DNA of 64,000 nt from Streptomyces sp. LUP30 (lineage in GTDB: Bacteria; Actinomycetota; Actinomycetes; Streptomycetales; Streptomycetaceae), in NCBI RefSeq assembly GCF_001746365.1, contig NZ_MJAJ01000031.1:1-64000 (forward strand), written 5' to 3'. Of the stretch, positions 7,581-15,869 are shown piece after piece (positions within the stretch are counted from its first letter, which is position 1; every line of letters begins with the position of its first letter). The position numbers were made by a program, and so were the translations under genes. The notes below the pieces were generated by a model. That model did no database searches and was not told where the DNA came from. It worked only from the letters and a program-made list of their open reading frames with translations.

Positions 7581-9394
7581 CGGCGGGTCTCCAGGCGCCT
7601 GCGGTGCAGCCACTTCGGCAGCCCCGGCGCCTCCAGGAACCCCTCCGCCCGCGCCGCCGCGATGCCGATCCGGGGCAGGTCGGCGCTCTTCTCGAAGAGC
7701 AGGAACCGCGGCTCCCAGATGGGCCGGTACTTGGCGTTGGCGCGGTACAGCGACTCGATCTGCCACCAGCGCGAGAAGAAGCCGAGCAGCGACCGCCACA
7801 GCCTCAGCACCGGCCCGGCGCCGAGCCGCGCGCCCCGCTCGAACACGGACCGGAACACGGCGAAGTTCAGCGAGACCTGCGTGACCCGGATCCCGCCGGC
7901 CGCCCAGCTCTCACCGGCCGCCCCGTCCGCGGGCGCCGTCCGGGCCTCCCGGGCGTCCCCGGCCTCCGGGGCCCGCCGGGCCTCCAAGGTCTGTCGGGCC
8001 AGCCGGAGCAGCTCGATGACCATGAACTCGATCAGCCCGTTGTCGCAGTCGCGGTCCCGGCGCATCAGGTCGAGGGACAGCCCGTGCGGTCCCCACGGCA
8101 CGAACGACAGCAGCGCCCGCAACTCGCCCCCGGCGTCGGCGCACTCCAGCATCACGCAGCGCCCGTCCCGCGGGTCCCCGAGCCGCCCCAGCGCCATGCT
8201 GAACCCGCGCTCGGTGGCCCCGTCCCGCCAGTCGTCGGCACGTCGCACGAGGGACGCCATCTCGTCGGCCGGGATGTCCTCGTGCCGGCGGACGCGCACG
8301 GTGTACCCGGCCCGTCTCACCCGGTTGCAGGCCTGCCGGACGGTCCGCATGGCCCGCCCCTCCAGGGTGAACTCGGCGACGTCGACGATGGCCTCGTCGC
8401 CGAGTTCCAGCGCGTCCAGCCCGTGCCGGGCGTAGACCGTCCCCGCCTCCTCGCTCGCCCCCATCACCGCCGGGATCCAGCCGTGCGCCCGCGCCTCGGC
8501 GAGCCACGGCTCGATCGCGCCGGGCCAGGCCTCCGGATCGCCGAGCGGATCCCCGGAGGCCAGCGACACCCCGCCCAGGACGCGGTAGGCGACGGCCGCC
8601 TTCCCGGTCGGCGACCAGCGCACGCTCTTCTCCCGGCGCAGCGCGAAGTACCCGAGCGAGTCGCGCTCACCGTGCCGGTCGAGGAGCTCCCGCAGCCCCT
8701 TCTCGTCGTCCTCGGTGAGCGGGTCGACGGCCCGCCGGGAGCGGAAGGCGGCGTACAGGACGGCGAGGACGAGCGCGGTGCTCAGCACGTTGACGGCGAC
8801 GTCGACCCAGGTGGGAGTGGTGATCCCGGCGACGCGGTAGTCGTCGGCGGTGACGGAGACCAGCCGCAGCGCGCCGTAGCGCCAGCGTTCGAGGAAGGTG
8901 GACGGCACGGACGACCGGTCGGTCGCCGTCACGAGCAGCGCGGCCAGCAGCGACGCGGCCAGCAGCCCACCGGCCCCGACGGCCGCGGCGAGCTTCGGGT
9001 TGGACCGGTCGCCCTTCGCGTAGAACTCCCGCCGCCCCGCGACCAGCGCGGCGACGAAGGCGGCGGTCAGCGCGAGCGAGACCCAGTTCTGGGGTCTGCG
9101 CCGGATCTCCGGGAACGCCATGGCCAGCGCGAACAGGCCCAGGAACGCTCCGCTCAGACAGAGGTTCAGGATCCACGCGGCCCGTTTGCGCCGCCGCATG
9201 GTGACGGCCAGGAACGCGGTGAATGCCCCGGACGCGAATCCGGCCGTGAGCAGGTACGGAGTGAAGAGGTCCGCCTGGTTGTGCCGCCGCACGTCCTGCC
9301 CCAGGGAGACCCACACCGCACTGAGGAAGTTGACGAACGCGACGGCCCGCAGGTACCAGACGGCGAAGGCGGCGGCGCCCCGGGTGTTGCCCAT
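7577..9394 (-). CDS. Phosphatidylglycerol lysyltransferase-like protein (DUF2156, MprF/LysX type)
   Basis: A 605-residue protein. The N-terminal ~230 residues hold several membrane segments; the C-terminal part from about residue 250 is a DUF2156/GNAT-like domain with GYFALRREKSVRWSP, YRVLGGVSLASGDPLGDP and the terminal NAKYRPIWEPRFLLFEKS segment. Relatives transfer aminoacyl groups from aminoacyl-tRNA to phosphatidylglycerol, changing envelope charge; the amino acid used is unknown. A low-complexity Ala/Gly insert near residue 460 is unusual. The ATG at 9394 has no ribosome site but has TATGAT 8 nt upstream, so the mRNA is probably leaderless. The stop overlaps the next gene's start. Confidence 0.82.
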   Translation of the reverse strand: MGNTRGAAAFAVWYLRAVAFVNFLSAVWVSLGQDVRRHNQADLFTPYLLTAGFASGAFTAFLAVTMRRRKRAAWILNLCLSGAFLGLFALAMAFPEIRRRPQNWVSLALTAAFVAALVAGRREFYAKGDRSNPKLAAAVGAGGLLAASLLAALLVTATDRSSVPSTFLERWRYGALRLVSVTADDYRVAGITTPTWVDVAVNVLSTALVLAVLYAAFRSRRAVDPLTEDDEKGLRELLDRHGERDSLGYFALRREKSVRWSPTGKAAVAYRVLGGVSLASGDPLGDPEAWPGAIEPWLAEARAHGWIPAVMGASEEAGTVYARHGLDALELGDEAIVDVAEFTLEGRAMRTVRQACNRVRRAGYTVRVRRHEDIPADEMASLVRRADDWRDGATERGFSMALGRLGDPRDGRCVMLECADAGGELRALLSFVPWGPHGLSLDLMRRDRDCDNGLIEFMVIELLRLARQTLEARRAPEAGDAREARTAPADGAAGESWAAGGIRVTQVSLNFAVFRSVFERGARLGAGPVLRLWRSLLGFFSRWWQIESLYRANAKYRPIWEPRFLLFEKSADLPRIGIAAARAEGFLEAPGLPKWLHRRRLETRR

Positions 9395-9408
9395 GATCGG
9401 TGATCATA
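9393..9408 (-). promoter_or_regulatory. Leaderless promoter and palindrome at the lysyltransferase-like gene start
   Basis: On the minus strand TATGAT (9403-9408) sits 8 nt before the ATG, as expected of a -10 box for a transcript starting at the start codon. The same bases form a perfect inverted repeat ATGATC-GGT-GATCAT (9393-9407), which covers both the -10 box and the start codon. A regulator bound here would block both; that is inference. Confidence 0.55.
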
Positions 9409-9467
9409 TGGGTGCACTTCCGGGAAACCGCTCTTTTGCCGCCGCCTGTCCCTTTTGGTCCGCCGTC

Positions 9468-10580
9468 CTACTCGGTCGCGGACGCCTCCGCGGGGCCCTC
9501 GGTAGCGGAATCCCCGGGCTTCTCGTCGGCCGCCCCGGGCTTCTCCGGCAGCTCCGCGGCCAGCGCGGCCGCCGCCTGCACCAACGGCAGCGCGAGCAGC
9601 GCCCCGGCGCCCTCCCCGACCTTCACGCCCTGGTCCAGCAGCGGTTCCAGAGCCATCCGATCGAGTGCCTTCGCCTGTCCCGGTTCACCGCTCCTGTGGC
9701 CGGCCAGCCACCAGTCGGGCGCCCGGAAGGCGATCCGCTGTCCGACGAGCGCGCACGCGGCCGCCACGACCCCGTCCAGGACCACCGGCAACTTCCGTAC
9801 CGCGCACTGGAGCAGAAAGCCCGTCATGGCCGCGAGGTCGGCCCCGCCCACCGTCGCCAGCAGATGCAGTTGCTCGCCCAGCACCGGCCGCGCCCGCCGC
9901 AGCGCGTCCCGGATCGCGGCGCACTTGCGCATCCAGGCCAGGTCGTCGATCGCGTCGCCGCCGCGCCCGGTCACCACGGACGCGTCGGTCCCGCACAGCG
10001 CGGCGACCAGCACGCCCGCGGCCGTCGTCCCGCCCACGCTGACGTCGCCGAGCACGACCAGATCGGTGCCGGAGTCCGCCTCCTCGTCCGCGACGGCCAC
10101 GCCCGCCAGGAAGGCGGCCTCGGCCTCCTGGAGCGTCAGCGCGTCCTCGATGTCGATGCGGCCGCTGCCGCGCCGCACCCGGTGCCGCACGACGTCCGCC
10201 GGGAACGCGTCCGGGTCGCAGTCCAGCGCCATGTCCACGACCCGTACCGGCACGCCGAGCCGACGTGCGAGCACGGACACCGGACGGCCGCCCTCCAGGA
10301 CCTCCCGCACCAACTCCGCGGCGCTGCCCGCGGGCCGGGCGGAGACGCCGAGCCCGGCGACGCCGTGGTCACCGGCGAACAGCACCACCCGCGGTCGCTC
10401 GATCGGCCGCACCGGCGACGAGCCCTGCGCCGCCGCCAGCCACTCGCCCAGGCCGTCCAGGCGCCCCAGCGATCCGGGCGGCACGATCTGACGCTCCCGG
10501 CGCGCCTCTGCGTCACGGCGGGTCCCGCCGTCGGGGCGCTCGATCAGATCGGTGAAGTCGTCGAGATTAAGCGAGCTCAT
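9468..10580 (-). CDS. cobT: Nicotinate-nucleotide--dimethylbenzimidazole phosphoribosyltransferase
   Basis: A 370-residue CobT-family enzyme that makes alpha-ribazole phosphate from nicotinate mononucleotide and dimethylbenzimidazole for the lower ligand of B12. The family segments PPGSLGRLD, LFAGDHGVAGLGVSA, GDVSVGGTTAAG and the C-terminal KVGEGAGA with its catalytic Glu are present. The C-terminal ~25 residues are an Ala/Glu/Pro-rich tail outside the family core. The ATG at 10580 lacks a ribosome site but has TACTGT 7 nt upstream, suggesting a leaderless transcript. Confidence 0.93.
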   Translation of the reverse strand: MSSLNLDDFTDLIERPDGGTRRDAEARRERQIVPPGSLGRLDGLGEWLAAAQGSSPVRPIERPRVVLFAGDHGVAGLGVSARPAGSAAELVREVLEGGRPVSVLARRLGVPVRVVDMALDCDPDAFPADVVRHRVRRGSGRIDIEDALTLQEAEAAFLAGVAVADEEADSGTDLVVLGDVSVGGTTAAGVLVAALCGTDASVVTGRGGDAIDDLAWMRKCAAIRDALRRARPVLGEQLHLLATVGGADLAAMTGFLLQCAVRKLPVVLDGVVAAACALVGQRIAFRAPDWWLAGHRSGEPGQAKALDRMALEPLLDQGVKVGEGAGALLALPLVQAAAALAAELPEKPGAADEKPGDSATEGPAEASATE

Positions 10581-10587
10581 TCGCCGA

Positions 10588-10593
10588 ACAGTA
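10588..10593 (-). promoter_or_regulatory. Probable -10 box of leaderless cobT
   Basis: TACTGT on the minus strand ends 7 nt before the cobT ATG, with no Shine-Dalgarno sequence between. This is the spacing of streptomycete leaderless promoters (TANNNT then 6-8 nt then the start codon). No convincing -35 box was seen. Confidence 0.5.
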
Positions 10594-10699
10594 CCGGCAC
10601 CGATCGAACGGTTCCGCGCCCCGTCGCCACCACACCGGCGCGACGTCATTGCACCCCGCACCCGTATCCCATACGTTCCGGTTTGCCGTATATCGCCCT

Positions 10700-10727
10700 C
10701 CCGTCACCCGTCACCCGTCACCCGTCA
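10700..10727. repeat. Four tandem CCCGTCA heptamers
   Basis: Four exact copies of CCCGTCA lie head to tail in the region between divergent cobT and the methyltransferase gene. They are followed at 10737-10768 by an imperfect run of C-rich CCCAT units. The tract is non-coding in the gene model used here. Such arrays can change length by slippage, so strain-to-strain variation is likely. Confidence 0.85.
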
Positions 10728-10786
10728 CTGCTCCCTCCCGCCCATCCCCCCATCCCCCCCATCCCTCCTTCGCCCCGGAGCCGCTC

Positions 10787-11686
10787 ATGCCTCTCAGGCC
10801 CGTCCACGAGCCGCGCCGCGACGACTGCCCCTGGTGCGCCTCGAAGCGCCTGCGCACCCGGCTGCGCGCACCTGATCTGCGTCTGCGCAGGCCCGGCACG
10901 TTCGTCGTCGACGAGTGCCGGGACTGCGCGCACGCCTTCCAGAACCCGCGTCTGACCCCCGAGGGGCTGGAGCTCTACGCCGCCGAGGAGGACCGGCCCG
11001 TCGAGCGCGGACGCCTGGAGGCCACGGCCCGGACGATGCTGCGCTTCCCCGAGCCGGAGAGCTGGCTGGACGTCGGGACGGGGGACGCGGCCTTCCCGGA
11101 GGCGGCCAGGCCGCTGTTCGCCTACACGGCGTTCGACGGGGTGGACCCGACCCCGAGGGTGGAGCGGGCGAGGGCCGCGGGCCGGCTCGACGAGGCCCAC
11201 GTGGGCGAGTTGACGGCCCCCCAGGTCCTGGCCCGGCTGCGCGGGCGTTACGACGTGGTCAGCATGCTCCATCACCTGGAACACACCCGGGACCCCAGAG
11301 GGGAACTCGCGGCGGCGCTGACGGCCCTGCGTCCGGGCGGCCATCTGCTCCTCGAACTCCCCGACCCCGCCAGCGCGTTCGCGCGCGTCCTGGGCAAGTG
11401 GTGGCACTCCTACGACCAGCCCCGCCATCTCCATCTGATCCCCCTGGCCAACATCCGGGCCGAACTGGAGGCGCGGGGCTGTGAGATCGTCGTCACGGAC
11501 CGCAGAGCCGCCCACAACCCGCGGGACCTGGCGGCCGCCGCCTCGCTCTACGCCCGGCGCACCCGCCTGCCCCGGACGGCCGGATCCCTGACGGCCCCGG
11601 CCGCGGCCCTCGACCATCTCCTGGCCCCCGCCCTGCGCCGCACCCGTTTCTCCAACGCCTACCGGGTCGTCGCGCGCCGCGGCTGA
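10787..11686 (+). CDS. SAM-dependent methyltransferase with N-terminal zinc-ribbon
   Basis: A 299-residue protein. Residues ~12-50 carry two Cys pairs (CPWC and CRDC), suggesting a zinc ribbon. A class I methyltransferase fold follows, with motif I DVGTGDAAFPEAA, the post-motif YDVVSMLHHLEHTRDP and RPGGHLLLELPDP. The substrate is unknown; similar two-part proteins act on sugars or small metabolites. CGGAG at 10776-10780 lies 6 nt before the ATG at 10787, which decides this start over a longer Pro-rich reading upstream. It converges on cobU 18 bp away. Confidence 0.8.
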   Translation: MPLRPVHEPRRDDCPWCASKRLRTRLRAPDLRLRRPGTFVVDECRDCAHAFQNPRLTPEGLELYAAEEDRPVERGRLEATARTMLRFPEPESWLDVGTGDAAFPEAARPLFAYTAFDGVDPTPRVERARAAGRLDEAHVGELTAPQVLARLRGRYDVVSMLHHLEHTRDPRGELAAALTALRPGGHLLLELPDPASAFARVLGKWWHSYDQPRHLHLIPLANIRAELEARGCEIVVTDRRAAHNPRDLAAAASLYARRTRLPRTAGSLTAPAAALDHLLAPALRRTRFSNAYRVVARRG

Positions 11687-11704
11687 CCCGGCCGGGCCCC
11701 GTGC

Positions 11705-12922
11705 TCACCCGCGCAGCACCAGCGCCTGCCCCGCGACCACCAGCACGACCTGCTCGCACTCGTCCGCGACCGCAGCGTTCAATCGCCCCAGCTCGTCGCG
11801 GTATCGGCGCCCCGACGCCGTCGCCGGCACGATCCCCGAACCCACCTCGTTGGACACCAGCACCACCGTCCGCCGGGCCGAGCGCACCGCCTCCGCCAAC
11901 TCCGCCACACGCGAACGCAGCGCCCGCTCACCGCCGTCCGCCCACAACGCGTCGTCCCACGCCCCGACGGAGTCCATGACGTCCGTCAGCCACAGCGACA
12001 GACAGTCGATCAGCAGCGGCGCCCCCTCCCGGACCAGCAGCGGCACCAGGTCGCAGGTCTCCGTCGTCCGCCACGAGCCCGGCCGCCGCTCCCGGTGCGC
12101 GGCCACCCGCGAGGCCCACTCGGTGTCGCCGCCCCGGGCGCCCCCAGTGGCGACGTACAGCACGTCGGGGAAGGACTCCAGCCGCCGTTCGGCCTCCACC
12201 GACTTCCCCGACCGGGCGCCGCCCAGCACCATCGTCCGCCGGGGCACGTCCGGCACGGCCGACATGTCGTCGTACACCCCCACCGTCAGCGTCGAGCCGT
12301 CCGGCACCGCCCGCGCCCCCGCCGCCGCGAGCCGCCGCCGCAGCTCCGCGCCCGGCGCCACGTCGTGGTCCAGGTGGACGGCGACCACGTCCGTCGTCGG
12401 TCCCACCGCGCCGACCGCCCGCAGCTTCGCCAGCCCGTCCGGCCGCCCCACCACGTCCGTGAGGACCATGTCGTAGCGCTCAGCCGGCTCCGAGCCCTCC
12501 TCCAGACCGGCCGGCGCGCCGCCGGGCGGCAGATACAGCAGCCGACGCCCGTCCGGGCCCGTCACCGCGTAGCCGGTGCCCGGCGCGTCCATCGCCACCG
12601 CCCGCACCCGATGCCCCGTCAGCAGCGCCAGATCCCGCCCGTCCGACGCGCGGGCGGGCTGCGGCAGTCCGGCCGGCACCTCCACCGCGGGCCCGTCGTG
12701 CGGGTGCGTCAACAGGACCTGGGCCACCCCGCCCAGCGAACGCCCGGCCCGCGCGGCCGCGAACGCCGCGCCCGGAGTCAGGTCGAGCAACAGGGCCCCG
12801 TCCACGAGCAACGCGGTCGCCGCCCGCGCGTGCGCGCCGAGCGAGGTCGCGCACACGGCGCAGGAGCAGTCGGGGCGGGGCAGGCCCGCCGGGGCGCCGG
12901 TACCGAGCAGAGTGACTTCCAC
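11705..12922 (-). CDS. cobU: Bifunctional adenosylcobinamide kinase / guanylyltransferase fused to an MBL-fold domain
   Basis: A 405-residue fusion. Residues ~1-225 resemble a PhnP-like metallo-beta-lactamase fold (LLGTGAPAG, Cys cluster DCSCAVC, then LLTHPHDGP). Residues ~230-405 are CobU/CobP with the P-loop GGARSGKS, CLSLWLTDVMD and LVSNEVGSGIVP; this half phosphorylates adenosylcobinamide and adds GMP. In the MBL half the usual THxHxDH is reduced to THPHDGP, so the metal site is probably defective. The start is a GTG at 12922 with no strong ribosome site. cobT and cobS are nearby on the same strand. Confidence 0.88.
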   Translation of the reverse strand: MEVTLLGTGAPAGLPRPDCSCAVCATSLGAHARAATALLVDGALLLDLTPGAAFAAARAGRSLGGVAQVLLTHPHDGPAVEVPAGLPQPARASDGRDLALLTGHRVRAVAMDAPGTGYAVTGPDGRRLLYLPPGGAPAGLEEGSEPAERYDMVLTDVVGRPDGLAKLRAVGAVGPTTDVVAVHLDHDVAPGAELRRRLAAAGARAVPDGSTLTVGVYDDMSAVPDVPRRTMVLGGARSGKSVEAERRLESFPDVLYVATGGARGGDTEWASRVAAHRERRPGSWRTTETCDLVPLLVREGAPLLIDCLSLWLTDVMDSVGAWDDALWADGGERALRSRVAELAEAVRSARRTVVLVSNEVGSGIVPATASGRRYRDELGRLNAAVADECEQVVLVVAGQALVLRG

Positions 12923-13036
12923 GGAGCTGATTTTCGCGCGTCCGACCCGGTCTTGCGCATCCGGCTAGGCTGCGGGGCAGAAGCCGGACCTTGATCCGGC
13001 TTCTGCTCTGCACGTGGTCACAGCTGGGAGGCGTAC

Positions 13037-13249
13037 ATGGCGGCATGGACGTGGCGGTTCGAGAAGTCCGACGGGACGGAGGTCCAACCGGCGGTGCAGC
13101 CCGAGGAGTTCACCACGCAGGGGGACGCCGAGTCCTGGATCGGGGAGGTCTGGAAGGACCTCCTCGAAGGCGGCGCCGACCAGGTCCGGCTCTTCGAGGA
13201 CTCCACCGAGATCTACGGTCCGATGAGCCTGCAGGCCAACGAGGCGTAG
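13037..13249 (+). CDS. Small conserved-type protein of unknown function (70 aa)
   Basis: A 70-residue acidic protein with a well-placed ribosome site (GGGAGG at 13026-13031, 5 nt before the ATG) and streptomycete codon use. The sequence begins MAAWTWRFEKSDG and contains a Trp/acidic helix (ESWIGEVWKDLLEGG) followed by QVRLFEDSTEIYGPMSL. The pattern suggests a small alpha/beta protein. There is no signal peptide or known motif, and I do not recognise a function. It stands between cobU (divergent) and a convergent methyltransferase gene. Confidence 0.75.
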   Translation: MAAWTWRFEKSDGTEVQPAVQPEEFTTQGDAESWIGEVWKDLLEGGADQVRLFEDSTEIYGPMSLQANEA

Positions 13250-13358
13250 GGCGGCTTCGGCCGCACACGGGGTGGCCGGACACCGGTCACCCCGTCCGCC
13301 GTTCACCCGAACGAGCGGAGCACACCCGAGAACGGGGCGCGCGCGCCCGGGCGCGCGT

Positions 13359-14147
13359 TCAGCCGCGCACGCCGCACAGATGCAGCAGCGCCGCCACCTG
13401 ACGATAGGGATCGATGCGTCCGGCCCGCTCCTCGGCGGCCAGCAGGGCCTCGAAGTCGTCGGGGATCTCCGCCGCGTCCGCGGCCGTGTCCGTGAAGATC
13501 CGTACGCCGTACCAGGCCTGCAGCGGCGCCCCGATCCCGGCGAGCGTGCCGGTCAGCGCGGCCAGCCGGTCCGCCCGCACGTCCAGACCCAGCCGGTTGC
13601 GGTACGAGACGGTGTCGAACGCGCCCAGCGCGCCCGCCCAGTCCCCGGACATGCCCGGCCGCATGGCCAGCGCGTCCGCGTTGCGCACCAGCAGCGACAG
13701 CAGTCCGCCGGGGGCCAGCATCCGGGCGAGCCCCGCGAGCAGGGCGTCCGGTTCCTCCACGTACATGAGCACGCCGTGGCACAGCACCACGTCGAAGCTC
13801 CCGGGCAGGAAGTGCACCCCGGTGTCCCGGCCGTCGCCCTCGATGATCCGCATCCGCTCCCGGATGCCCTCGGGCTCCCCTGACAGCGCCTCCCGGGCCG
13901 CGGCGATCATCGTCGCGTCCTGTTCGAGACCGGTCACCTGATGCCCGAGCCGGGCCAGCCGCAGCGCCTGCGTGCCCTGGCCCATGCCCACGTCGAGCAC
14001 CCGCAGCCGCTGACCGACCGGGTAACGCCCCGCTATCTGCTCGTCGAGCTGCCGGGCCACCAGCTCCTGACGTACGACGTCACGCAGCCCGCCCAACCTG
14101 CTGAGCCAGGCCTTGGCCGCCCCCCCGGAGAAAGCCGCAGTGCTCAG
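13359..14147 (-). CDS. Class I SAM-dependent methyltransferase, probable CTG start
   Basis: A methyltransferase with motif I LRVLDVGMGQGTQALRLARLG, an acidic GLEQD loop, SFDVVLCHGVLMYVEEPD and LAPGGLLSLLVRN; substrate unknown. No ATG, GTG or TTG exists in frame between 14333 and the TTG at about 14084, yet family-like sequence (STAAFSGGAAKAWLSRLGGLR) runs through that gap. A CTG at 14145-14147 overlaps the TGA of the upstream DUF3043 gene (CTGA) and has GGAG 7 nt before it, the normal geometry of a coupled start. I therefore infer a CTG start giving 262 residues. The alternative is a GTG at 14060 (233 residues). Confidence 0.75.
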   Translation of the reverse strand: MSTAAFSGGAAKAWLSRLGGLRDVVRQELVARQLDEQIAGRYPVGQRLRVLDVGMGQGTQALRLARLGHQVTGLEQDATMIAAAREALSGEPEGIRERMRIIEGDGRDTGVHFLPGSFDVVLCHGVLMYVEEPDALLAGLARMLAPGGLLSLLVRNADALAMRPGMSGDWAGALGAFDTVSYRNRLGLDVRADRLAALTGTLAGIGAPLQAWYGVRIFTDTAADAAEIPDDFEALLAAEERAGRIDPYRQVAALLHLCGVRG

Positions 14148-14746
14148 AGCTGCGCTCCACGCTTGACCTGCGGCTTCGGCAGTCGCAGCCGGCGCATCTG
14201 CAGCGAGCGCATGAGCGCGTACGCCACCGCGCCCCGGCGGTTCTGCCCCTCGAAGCGCTCGGCCAGCCGCTTGCGCAGCCGGAAGCCGGTGACGAGCGAG
14301 TCCAGCACGATGAGCACGATCACGACCAGCCACAGCAGCAGCGCGACGGTCTGCAGCGAGCCCACCCGCACCACGCTCAGCACGAGGATGACCACGGCCA
14401 TCGGCAGGAAGAACTCCGCCACGTTGAACCGTGAGTCGATGAAGTCGCGCGCGAACTTGCGGACGGGCCCCTTGTCGCGGGCCGGCAGATACCGCTCGTC
14501 GCCACCGGCCAGCGCCTGGCGCTGCCGGTCCATCTGGGCGCGGCGCTCGTCGCGCTGGCGCTTGGCCGCGTCCTTGCGCGACGTCGACGTGTTGGCGACG
14601 CTACGGCGCTGGGACTGGGCCTCACTGCGCTTGGGCGTGGGCCGACCCTTCTTCGCCTGGGGGTCGCGGGGCTGCTTGGAGTCGGTCACCACCGCGTTGG
14701 CGGGGGCCTTCTCTTCCTTGGCACGGCTACGGAACACAAAACCCAA
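14144..14746 (-). CDS. DUF3043 membrane protein
   Basis: A 200-residue protein. The N-terminal ~100 residues are highly charged and predicted disordered (many KR and SQ pairs). Two adjacent hydrophobic segments follow (about residues 110-130 and 133-155), then a basic C-terminal tail. The layout matches DUF3043 proteins of Actinobacteria, whose function is unknown to me. The TTG at 14746 is favoured by GGAG 9 nt upstream; a GTG at about 14737 is possible. The stop overlaps the probable CTG start of the downstream methyltransferase. Confidence 0.8.
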   Translation of the reverse strand: MGFVFRSRAKEEKAPANAVVTDSKQPRDPQAKKGRPTPKRSEAQSQRRSVANTSTSRKDAAKRQRDERRAQMDRQRQALAGGDERYLPARDKGPVRKFARDFIDSRFNVAEFFLPMAVVILVLSVVRVGSLQTVALLLWLVVIVLIVLDSLVTGFRLRKRLAERFEGQNRRGAVAYALMRSLQMRRLRLPKPQVKRGAQL

Positions 14747-15037
14747 GGGTAAGCGCTCCCGGGCATGGACCCCAGCCCGGCGGGGAACGATCCGGCAACA
14801 CCGGTCGTCTCCAGAAGGGACAGACCGGGCGAGAACCAGGAAGAGGGGGCACAGGGTGACCTACCGCTCACCCTGAGGGTCACCTACTCCTCACGCCGGA
14901 TCAGGGGGCCCGGCCAGTCGTCCTTGGGGAGGAGCGCATCCGTCCCCGAACAGTGCGTCAATGGATGCAGGGCCCGTACTGTGGGTTCTGTCGAAGACTG
15001 AGAGCCGGAGTCCTTCAGAAGGGGGCGCGCGAAGCCC

Positions 15038-15835
15038 ATGAGCGGTGTCATGAAGCGTATGGGGATGATCTTCCGCGCGAAGGCGAACAAGGCCCTTGAC
15101 CGGGCCGAGGACCCGCGCGAAACCCTCGACTACTCGTACCAGAAGCAACTTGAGCTTCTGCAGAAGGTCCGTCGCGGCGTCGCCGACGTCGCGACCTCGC
15201 GCAAGCGCCTGGAACTGCAGCTGAACCAGCTGCAGTCGCAGTCCACCAAGCTGGAGGACCAGGGCCGCAAGGCGCTCGCCCTGGGCCGTGAGGACCTCGC
15301 CCGTGAGGCGCTCTCCCGCCGGGCCGCGCTCCAGCAGCAGGTCACCGACCTGGAGACGCAGCACTCCACCCTCCAGGGCGAGGAGGAGAAGCTCACCCTC
15401 GCGGCGCAGCGCCTGCAGGCCAAGGTGGACGCCTTCCGCACCAAGAAGGAGACCATCAAGGCCACCTACACCGCCGCCCAGGCCCAGACCCGTATCGGCG
15501 AGGCCTTCTCCGGCATCTCCGAGGAGATGGGCGACGTCGGCCTGGCCATCCAGCGCGCCGAGGACAAGACCGCCCAGCTCCAGGCCCGGGCCGGCGCCCT
15601 CGACGAACTCATGGCGTCCGGCGCCCTCGACGACCCGACCGGCATCGCCAAGGACGACCTCCAGGCCGAGCTGGACCGGCTGTCAGGTGGTACGGATGTG
15701 GAGCTGGAACTGCAGCGCATGAAGGCGGAGCTCGCCGGAGGCCCGTCCTCCGGACAGCAGGCCATCGAGGGCGGTTCGAACGCGTCGCAGTCCCAGCAGC
15801 AGCCGCAGGACACCCCGCGCTTCGACAAGCAGTAG
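15038..15835 (+). CDS. pspA: PspA/IM30 (ESCRT-III-like) membrane-stress protein
   Basis: A 265-residue protein that is almost wholly alpha-helical coiled coil, starting with an amphipathic helix (MGMIFRAKANKALDRAEDP) that in PspA/Vipp1 proteins binds stressed membranes. The segments ETLDYSYQKQLELLQKVRRGVADVATSRKR and TRIGEAFSGISEEMGDVGLAI follow family order. Relatives oligomerise on the inner membrane to maintain integrity; this activity is inferred from the family. The Gln/Ser-rich tail after residue 240 is outside the core. A gene for the companion PspAA starts 34 bp downstream, so the two form an operon. Confidence 0.92.
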   Translation: MSGVMKRMGMIFRAKANKALDRAEDPRETLDYSYQKQLELLQKVRRGVADVATSRKRLELQLNQLQSQSTKLEDQGRKALALGREDLAREALSRRAALQQQVTDLETQHSTLQGEEEKLTLAAQRLQAKVDAFRTKKETIKATYTAAQAQTRIGEAFSGISEEMGDVGLAIQRAEDKTAQLQARAGALDELMASGALDDPTGIAKDDLQAELDRLSGGTDVELELQRMKAELAGGPSSGQQAIEGGSNASQSQQQPQDTPRFDKQ

Positions 15836-15869
15836 CCCGGCGCCGGGGCCCGGAGCCGAGGAGGGCGAC

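Noticed and set aside
10700..10727. Tandem heptamers considered as a CRISPR fragment
   Set aside because: Repeats are contiguous with no spacers and only 7 bp long; no cas genes are present.
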